From Catellatospora sp. TT07R-123 (GTDB lineage: Bacteria > Actinomycetota > Actinomycetes > Mycobacteriales > Micromonosporaceae): DNA of 64,000 nucleotides. A model generated the notes under the pieces. It had not been told where the DNA came from. It did not search any database and saw only the letters and a list, made by a program, of their open reading frames with translations. Of this stretch, positions 59,301-64,000 are shown one piece after another (the stretch's first letter is position 1; each line of letters starts with the position of its first letter). The stretch spans positions 1,054,001 to 1,118,000 of the forward strand of contig NZ_BNEM01000001.1 of NCBI RefSeq assembly GCF_018327705.1. The letters run 5' to 3'. The translations under genes were made by a program, and so were the position numbers.

Positions 59301-60070
59301 CCGGTGGAGAAGGTCCAGTGGTGGTACACCGGCAGCCGGACGCTGCCGGTGGTGCCAGTCCAGGCCGGGTCGGTCAGCTCGGTGGCGGGCACCGGGTCGC
59401 CGAGCCCGGCCAGGCGCCCGTGCTCGAACGCGGGCACGACGCAGGCCAGGTAGGTGTGCCCGTCGGCCAGCGTGCGCGGTGAGATCAGCCGCGACACTGT
59501 CCGCTCCGGACGTTCGGCCAGCAGCTTGGCGATGTCCTCGCCCTCGGCGGCGACGACCTCGGCGTGCGCCCAGGACGCGGCGTGGGACAGGTCCGGCAGC
59601 TCCGCCAGCGGCGTGTTCAGCACCGGCAGCGGGCGGCGCGGGTCGGTCTCCAGGCTCACCCCGGCCGCGGCGGTGTCGACGACGACCAGGACCAGCCAGG
59701 GCCGCAGTCCCTTCTGCGGGTGCGCGGCGGCCGGGGTGAGCCGCCACGGCAGCCCGGGGTCGTCGAACTCGACCAGCGCGAAGTGGGTGGACTCGAAGTG
59801 TTTCGCGCCGGGCGCCGGGTCGCTGCGCACGATCTGGCGCGGGTCGACGCCGGTGACGTCGCCGGGGCCGTGCAGGGCCAGCTTCGGCCCGGTCACGGCG
59901 GCGCCGTTGACGGTCAGGCCGGTGGCCAGGGTGGCCCGGGCCCGGATCGGGCCGCTGCCCGGGTCGGTCTCGGTGAGCCGCCCGGCAAGGCCGTCGCGGA
60001 CCCAGGAGAGCAGGTGCCGCTGCGCGACGGCGGGCGCGGGCGCGGCGGCGAGGTCGGTCTGGCTGGTCAT
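56324..60070 (-). CDS. Uncharacterised 1248-aa protein with FG-GAP-like segment
   Basis: A 1248-aa soluble protein. Its ATG overlaps the DUF6603 gene stop by 4 nt. The N-terminal domain includes RPWLVLVVVDTAAAGVSLET and VYHHWTFSTGADGDFTALAK. Around residue 850 LSVTDLDGDGDPELVVHLTF is an FG-GAP/VCBS-type Ca2+-binding loop. The C-terminal third carries GLNHEFGRELLWRGFPSGGR, ILLVRGELLRRYPDVVVQA and PGWFFIFAEPPTEPRF, blocks I recall from a widespread uncharacterised family (ELLWREYPTDQRG; LLRRYPNAVVYA). No signal peptide or enzyme motif. It is expected to act with the neighbouring giants. Confidence 0.85.
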   Translation of the reverse strand: MTSQTDLAAAPAPAVAQRHLLSWVRDGLAGRLTETDPGSGPIRARATLATGLTVNGAAVTGPKLALHGPGDVTGVDPRQIVRSDPAPGAKHFESTHFALVEFDDPGLPWRLTPAAAHPQKGLRPWLVLVVVDTAAAGVSLETDPRRPLPVLNTPLAELPDLSHAASWAHAEVVAAEGEDIAKLLAERPERTVSRLISPRTLADGHTYLACVVPAFEHGRLAGLGDPVPATELTDPAWTGTTGSVRLPVYHHWTFSTGADGDFTALAKRLRPAVVDPGWKKLYYRDADPELAKAVGADPGIADTLPALTAPGAAMTGPIAPGFAPAMATILGRTSTVTAPLYLGAHIGHGSGWTGTEPQWLRQLNTDPRLRAAAGLGAEVIRIHQEPLMSAAWQQAAELAEVNRELHQGQVGRAVSESLHRRYFTPAGTASAAGLAADGAAQLAAAAERADTVVARTARALGRIPSAQGTVAAQVDTHESTAAIASADVQRVVRPTGPTARAAGATPLSPLASGLSPAAAGTIVPAPPVQASSDAGVLDRYTGGAARYRDITAEVAAAAPKWWTDPYASALPLVTPGPLGYLTDLVVMQENAAHSQVTATLLRTVDFDGRARQQSFPFPVPADTALPAVKLVGGVVHRIERTRPVTMLLGVRPGVSMDTWDPCIRAMPFDDSGTPAPTPYTVLPFFRSRGLYGADVTLRRRAGQPDTAAELVLLWSGADPDGAGAISTCSYQLDTRAVLRPQRNIRVFTGYVPSDLAADLIPITVRAGQPYAEPTDVAVAFLNATYSSEQGPGGPIVKPIWEIDWVVGRNFGTAQESWTDKRSLTLGDRVDDDTTSGQLSLSVTDLDGDGDPELVVHLTFDERQATGPARRVHRQRIGFGLHPDGTVEHWEAPIDLPITSLAPDSTVAVFFGDLDNQRLGRVKGIGDTFQRIAEAHQRLLIRDATRGVDPPMRAAYEIGSVAAYVSDSVNPAATIPAAVADRIGPLPTSKTSLAATGTPDPLRPRLYEPDFAQAMAEPLRELFPDLVFPGADGLPDDSVALMAGNGPLIAAYLAGLNHEFGRELLWRGFPSGGRATWFRRFFDASAADPAAAPGDITDIATWGTTGGLGAKVVGPAATDSVILLVRGELLRRYPDVVVQAAPAITTAQGRRPDDTAVQLPVFTGRAGADVTLFSFNIASGRVRGDSTQPGWFFIFAEPPTEPRFAGTSDWTQAGAHTAASLLRMPFRVAVHASDLIDPTTAALTPGAEK

Positions 60071-63000
60071 GCGGACACCGTGCTTCCGGTGACGGCCTCG
60101 TGGGCCGGAACGATCATCAGGGCGTGGTCGGGGTGGGCGGTCGCCCAGCGGCGCAGCCGGTCGGCGGCCTCGCTGCGGCTCCACCGCTCGCCGGTCGCCG
60201 GGACGGGCCCGGCCTGGCGCAGCGTGTCCTTGGCGACGATCACGAAGCCGGGGTCGCGGACGGTGAGCTTGAGGCCGGGTCCGGCGAACCGGGCCAGGCC
60301 GGTGGCCCGGGTGGCGGCCCGCCCGGCGGCGCCGCCGTAGGCGAGCCGGTTCAGGTGCGCGCCGCCCAGGACCCAGGTCGGGTCCGGTTTGGGCAGGCCG
60401 ACCGCGGCCAGTCCGGCCGCCACCGGGTCGGGCTCGTCGATCACCTTCGTCTGGTACGTGATGACGACGGCCGACGGCCCCGCGTGGTCGTAGCCGACCG
60501 TGTCGGTGGCGGTGAAGCTGACCCCGGAGGGCAGCAGGTCGAACGCGTTCCCGGTCAGCTTCTGGTCGTCGCTGAGCTCGAAGAACTGCGCCGGGGCGAA
60601 CTCGTCCTTCACATCGGCAAGCTGCGCGAGCGCCCCGCCCAGGGTGGCCGAGTCGATGCGCAGCTCGGCGGCGCCGTCGATGGGCGCCTGGCCGTAGTGG
60701 TCCAGCCGCATGCCGCCGACCGGGGCGATCTTCTGCCGTACGCTGACCCGCGCCGAAGGCGACACCAGCAGCTCCGACAGGGTGATCCCGGCCCGCATGG
60801 TCAGGGCGGGCAGCGCGGCGCGCTCCTCGACCTGCCACGCGCCGGGTTCGGCCAGCGCGGCCCGGACCAGCGCCGACACGTCCTCCGGCGGGGCCGGGGG
60901 CAGCGCGGCCTGCTGCCCGAAGGCCGCCTTGAACCGCACGGTGGCGCTGAGGAACAGCAGCTTGATCTCGGCGTGCCCGCGCACCTGCCAGCGGCCCGGC
61001 CCGGTGACGTACAGGTCGGCGGTGATGCCCAGCAGCAGCTTGCCCTTCCACCGGATCGCCACCGCCAGGGTCAGGTCGAGCTCGAACCCGAACGGCGAGA
61101 ACCGCACCAGCGCGTCGAAGGTGAAGTGCCCGTCGGCGGTGAAGTCGCCGGTCTCGGCGTGGAAGTCCACCCGGGCGCCGAACTGGAGCGTGTTGGAGGT
61201 CAGCGCGAGGTATGCCTGCAACCGCAGCCAGAACTTCTCCTCGCCGATCTCCATCGTCATCCGCCGCAGCGCCGGGAACCCGACCGGCGGCGTGAACCGG
61301 GGGTGGAACCCGCCCGCGCTCATCACGAACTCGCTGCGGCCGCTCCACCGCGCCCGCAGCGCCATGTCGCCGGACAGGCGCCACCCGGCCAGCTGCGAGT
61401 CGTACAGGGTCGCGTCCAGCGACAGCGTGCCCTCGCCGGTGTCCAGGACACCGAGCGCGTCCATGTTGATGACCGCGACGGCCTTGCGCTCGTCGGGCAG
61501 CAGCGTGCGGACCCGGCCCGCGGCGATGAACCGCAGCGGTTTCGGCAGCTCCAGCGCCAGCGCGAGGTCGATGGTGACCACGGTCGGCACGCCCCAGGTG
61601 AGCCGGGCCGTCGGGCCGAACAGATGCCGGCCCGGGGTGACCGGGAACAGCGCGTCGAGGTCGTCGAGCAGGCGCCGCTCGTTGCCCAGCACGTCGCCGG
61701 GCGCCAGGATCGCGCCCAGCGACCCCGACCGCAGGCCCGAGCGCATCCGGTCGACGTTGACGGCCCGGTTGACGCCCACGATGCCGCCGACGGCGGCCAG
61801 GTTGAAGCCGAACCCGAGCGGGATCGGCTTGGGGAACTGCGCGTTGATGACGACCAGCAGCGAGAACCCGGGGCGCCCGTCGGGCATCCGGGTGGCCAGC
61901 AGGCCCAGCGCGGACAGGCGCAGCTTGGCGAACTCCAGGTCGATGCCGCCGGCGTACTTGGCGGCCTCGGCGTCGTAGGACAGGAACCCGGCCCCGGTGA
62001 CCGCGCCGCCGTCGATGCGCAGCGCCACCCCGTGCGGGGGCTGGAACCCGAGGTCCAGGTCGGCGGGGCCGAGGTTGCCGCCGCCGTCGGGGAAGCTGAG
62101 CTTCGCGCTCATGCCGACGCCCTGCACGGTCACCCCGACCGGGCCCAGGCGCACCTGACCGGACGCGACCGCCCGCAGGACCAGAGCCTTGACGGCGGCG
62201 TCCTTGGGCGACGGCACCAGGTCGACGTCGAGGGAGTCGAGTCTGGCCACGTCGCCGAGCACGGCGCGGACGTCGAAGTGCGCCTTGAGGGCCGCGCCGC
62301 CGGTCAGGAACAGCCCGCGCCGCCGCGACCAGCCGATGCCGAGGTCGAACTCCAGCTTCGCGTCGTCGGGCAGCACCTTGCCGAGGAAGCCGTCGCCGTC
62401 GCCGCCCGACACGATCAGCCGGGCCTTGCCGCAGCCGAACTCGACCCCGAAGTCCTGATAGTCGCGGGTGAGCTCGGCGAAGGCGGTCACCTGGACTGGG
62501 CCGTCGATCTCCAGCCGGGTGCCGGTGGTGCCACCGATGCGGATCATCTCGCCGGTGCGGACCAGGCCGAGGTCGGCGCGCAGGTTGAGGGCGGTCGCGT
62601 CGGGCAGGTCGGTGACCAGCCCGTCGGGGCCGACCGCGATCACGCTCGCCGACTGGAGCGCCGCGGTGACCGTCGCGGTCCAGTCGCCGAACGTGTCCTG
62701 GAACGCCACCGTGCCCTTGGGCGCGAGCATCAGGCCGAGGCCGCCGTCCTGCTCGCCGGCCAGGCCGACGACCAGCTCGAACCCGGCCTGCCCGTCGGCG
62801 AAGGCACCTTCGGCGGTACGCACGAACACGTGCAGCAGGTGCTCGGCCGCCGCGGCGCTGTCCCCGAGGTCGGGGATGTCGCTGCCGTACACGGCGGTGA
62901 TCGGGCTGCCGAGCCGGTTCAGGATGCCGCCGAGGGCGGGCAGCAGCAGGTCGGCGACGGCGTCGGTGGCCTCCCGGGTCGCCAGGCCCTCCTTGGTGAG

Positions 63001-63630
63001 GTAGTGCTCGCGCAGCTGGCCGACCGGGTCGCCGACGAGCGCGGGCAGCCGGTCCAGCCGTACCCGGGCGGTGTCGGACGAGAAGCGGACCAGCTTGCCG
63101 GTGGCCGGGTCCACGACGGGGTCGATCTGCGGCGCCGGGCCGTCGACCAGCGCCAGCGCCCACAGCACCGCGCCCAGCACCGGCCGGTGCCGCTGGAGGT
63201 ATGTGACGACCAGCAGGTTCACCAGGTCGGTGCCCAGCGCCGGGGCGTCGGGCAGGTTGATCCCGCCCCAGCCGTCGAACGCGGTCTTGAGCGCCCGCAC
63301 CGCGTCGAAGCACCGCTTGAGCGCCGCGAACGCCGGCTTGTACGCCTTGAGGTCGGTGGTCGGCGTCTCGATCAGCGGCTTGAGCGCGTCGACGGCCGCG
63401 CGCACCGCGCCGAACAGGGTCTCCAGCTTCGCGGTCGGGAACCCGGCGATCCCGTCGAGGTTCCACCCGATCTTCGCGAGCAGCTCGGCCCGCCAGATCG
63501 GATCGTCGGCGGCCGCCCGCAGCGGCGCCAGCAGCAGGCTGACCTCGCGGATCAGCTCGGCCCGGACGTCGACCGCGGTGGCGGTCGGGGCGGGCATGGT
63601 GTCCAGCGCGGAGGAAGGCTGGCTAGTCAT
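60067..63630 (-). CDS. DUF6603-like 1187-aa protein
   Basis: A 1187-aa protein. Residues ~1-250 are helical (REVSLLLAPLRAAADD, LLAKIGWNLDGIAGFPTAKL). From ~450 to 960 it is a long beta-rich repeat array with DUF6603 landmarks: LGFGFNLAAVGGIVGVNRAV, DRMRSGLRSGSLGAILAPGD, GRHLFGPTARLTWGVPTVVT, GGFHPRFTPPVGFPALRR, ALTSNTLQFGARVDFHAETG and GHFTFDALVRFSPFGFELDL. Alternating hydrophobic strands suggest an elongated beta-solenoid or groove. No signal peptide or membrane helix. ATG 63630 has GGAG ~10 nt upstream and overlaps the upstream gene's stop by 8 nt. Function unknown. Confidence 0.87.
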   Translation of the reverse strand: MTSQPSSALDTMPAPTATAVDVRAELIREVSLLLAPLRAAADDPIWRAELLAKIGWNLDGIAGFPTAKLETLFGAVRAAVDALKPLIETPTTDLKAYKPAFAALKRCFDAVRALKTAFDGWGGINLPDAPALGTDLVNLLVVTYLQRHRPVLGAVLWALALVDGPAPQIDPVVDPATGKLVRFSSDTARVRLDRLPALVGDPVGQLREHYLTKEGLATREATDAVADLLLPALGGILNRLGSPITAVYGSDIPDLGDSAAAAEHLLHVFVRTAEGAFADGQAGFELVVGLAGEQDGGLGLMLAPKGTVAFQDTFGDWTATVTAALQSASVIAVGPDGLVTDLPDATALNLRADLGLVRTGEMIRIGGTTGTRLEIDGPVQVTAFAELTRDYQDFGVEFGCGKARLIVSGGDGDGFLGKVLPDDAKLEFDLGIGWSRRRGLFLTGGAALKAHFDVRAVLGDVARLDSLDVDLVPSPKDAAVKALVLRAVASGQVRLGPVGVTVQGVGMSAKLSFPDGGGNLGPADLDLGFQPPHGVALRIDGGAVTGAGFLSYDAEAAKYAGGIDLEFAKLRLSALGLLATRMPDGRPGFSLLVVINAQFPKPIPLGFGFNLAAVGGIVGVNRAVNVDRMRSGLRSGSLGAILAPGDVLGNERRLLDDLDALFPVTPGRHLFGPTARLTWGVPTVVTIDLALALELPKPLRFIAAGRVRTLLPDERKAVAVINMDALGVLDTGEGTLSLDATLYDSQLAGWRLSGDMALRARWSGRSEFVMSAGGFHPRFTPPVGFPALRRMTMEIGEEKFWLRLQAYLALTSNTLQFGARVDFHAETGDFTADGHFTFDALVRFSPFGFELDLTLAVAIRWKGKLLLGITADLYVTGPGRWQVRGHAEIKLLFLSATVRFKAAFGQQAALPPAPPEDVSALVRAALAEPGAWQVEERAALPALTMRAGITLSELLVSPSARVSVRQKIAPVGGMRLDHYGQAPIDGAAELRIDSATLGGALAQLADVKDEFAPAQFFELSDDQKLTGNAFDLLPSGVSFTATDTVGYDHAGPSAVVITYQTKVIDEPDPVAAGLAAVGLPKPDPTWVLGGAHLNRLAYGGAAGRAATRATGLARFAGPGLKLTVRDPGFVIVAKDTLRQAGPVPATGERWSRSEAADRLRRWATAHPDHALMIVPAHEAVTGSTVSA

Positions 63631-64000
63631 TGGGGCGGCGCTCCACATGGGTCGGCGGGACGGCGTCGGCGTCCTCGGGGTTGAGGGTCACGTCGAAGGT
63701 GGTGCAGTAGGCGGGCTGCCCGGTCGTGGTGATCTGCCACCAGATCCGGTGCTGCGCGGCCAGGGCGGCCTTGCTCGGCGAGCTGCCCGCGGCGAAGCGG
63801 ACCTCGCCGAGGTTGTTGTTGCCGACCAGCTCGGTGCCGTCGTCGCCGCGCTTGAAGTCGACGACCGCGCTGCCCACGCTGTGGAACCAGGCCGCGACCG
63901 CGCCCTTGGGCGCCCCGGGCGCGGGCCGGGTCAGCGGGGTCGTCTTGGGCCGGGCACCGCTGCGCTTGCCGATGCCGTAGCGGGTCCGGTGCCGCCAGTG
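63623..64000 (-). CDS. Partial beta-rich protein, upstream member of the giant operon
   Basis: An open frame runs from the window edge to TAG at 63623; 125 residues are visible and the N-terminus is missing. The visible part has a basic stretch (HWRHRTRYGIGKRSGARPKT), then a beta-rich ending (AVAAWFHSVGSAVVDFKRGD, GTELVGNNNLGEVRFAAGSS, HRIWWQITTTGQPAYCTTFD) that looks like an immunoglobulin- or jelly-roll-like fold. No known family recognised. Overlaps the DUF6603-like gene by 8 nt. Confidence 0.7.
   Translation of the reverse strand, partial: HWRHRTRYGIGKRSGARPKTTPLTRPAPGAPKGAVAAWFHSVGSAVVDFKRGDDGTELVGNNNLGEVRFAAGSSPSKAALAAQHRIWWQITTTGQPAYCTTFDVTLNPEDADAVPPTHVERRPND

Noticed and set aside
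60100-63684. Rightward open frame of ~1190 codons opposite the DUF6603-like gene
   Set aside because: Same antisense shadow effect; low-complexity sequence and no ribosome binding site.
1-64000. tRNA, rRNA, CRISPR, insertion sequence or prophage genes
   Set aside because: No cloverleaf-like sequences, spacer-repeat arrays, transposase DDE motifs, integrases or phage structural genes were recognised. The giant operon has no recognisable phage tail protein inside the window.

Overview
The window is very GC-rich (roughly 70 percent by eye) with strong third-position G/C bias, frequent GTG starts, many start codons directly behind a -10 box, a SARP/AfsR-type regulator, twin-arginine-like leaders and CBM13-tagged secreted glycosidases. 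This points to a filamentous actinomycete; Micromonosporaceae is my best guess, from general resemblance only. I saw no rRNA, tRNA, CRISPR array, insertion sequence or phage integration genes.

Layout. 1-14 kb: small regulator/enzyme pairs (GlxA-type regulator with a DJ-1/PfpI protein; cupin with VOC; MBL-fold protein beside a LysR gene that overlaps a beta-lactamase-like hydrolase; MFS transporter; Nudix; methyltransferases; aldo/keto reductase divergent from TetR with two clear operators; AraC; an Ino1-type synthase). 14.1-19.3 kb: an accessory-looking pair, a membrane-anchored NB-ARC/WD40 STAND ATPase and an LRV-repeat protein. 19.4-23.1 kb: three secreted proteins, an M15-like protein, a GH12 endoglucanase with a CebR-like operator and a GH26-like mannanase, the latter two with CBM13 lectin domains. 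23.2-28.8 kb: a PH-like membrane protein, an ArsR/AHSA1 operon with paired operators, a nucleotidylyltransferase-methyltransferase fusion, a VanX-like protein and a secreted NlpC/P60-FG-GAP protein. 28.9-31.9 kb: an AfsR-like regulator split by a frameshift. 32.2-43 kb: GNAT, methyltransferase, SGNH hydrolase, GH38 alpha-mannosidase, phosphatase, ABC-2-like membrane protein, HxlR, SDR. 42.9-47.3 kb: a stand-alone tandem EF-G domain IV-like protein, then a heterodimeric ABC exporter whose two halves have complementary degenerate ATP sites. 47.3-50.2 kb: an Asp-nucleophile alpha/beta hydrolase and pyruvate:quinone oxidoreductase (PoxB).

50.3-64.0 kb: the most unusual region, a leftward operon of at least five genes, four of them very large (1187, 1248, 1451 and 570 aa), joined by 4-8 nt stop/start overlaps and extending beyond the window. 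The 1187-aa protein is DUF6603-like; the others match only uncharacterised families I have seen. None has a signal peptide, membrane segment or recognisable enzymatic motif. The tight coupling implies fixed stoichiometry and a shared assembly or process. This is the best candidate for an undescribed system.

Regulatory layout is unusually readable: at least eleven apparent leaderless promoters, two TetR operators, two ArsR operators, one CebR-like box, several perfect terminator hairpins, a 56-bp near-perfect palindrome and a 94-bp nested inverted repeat.
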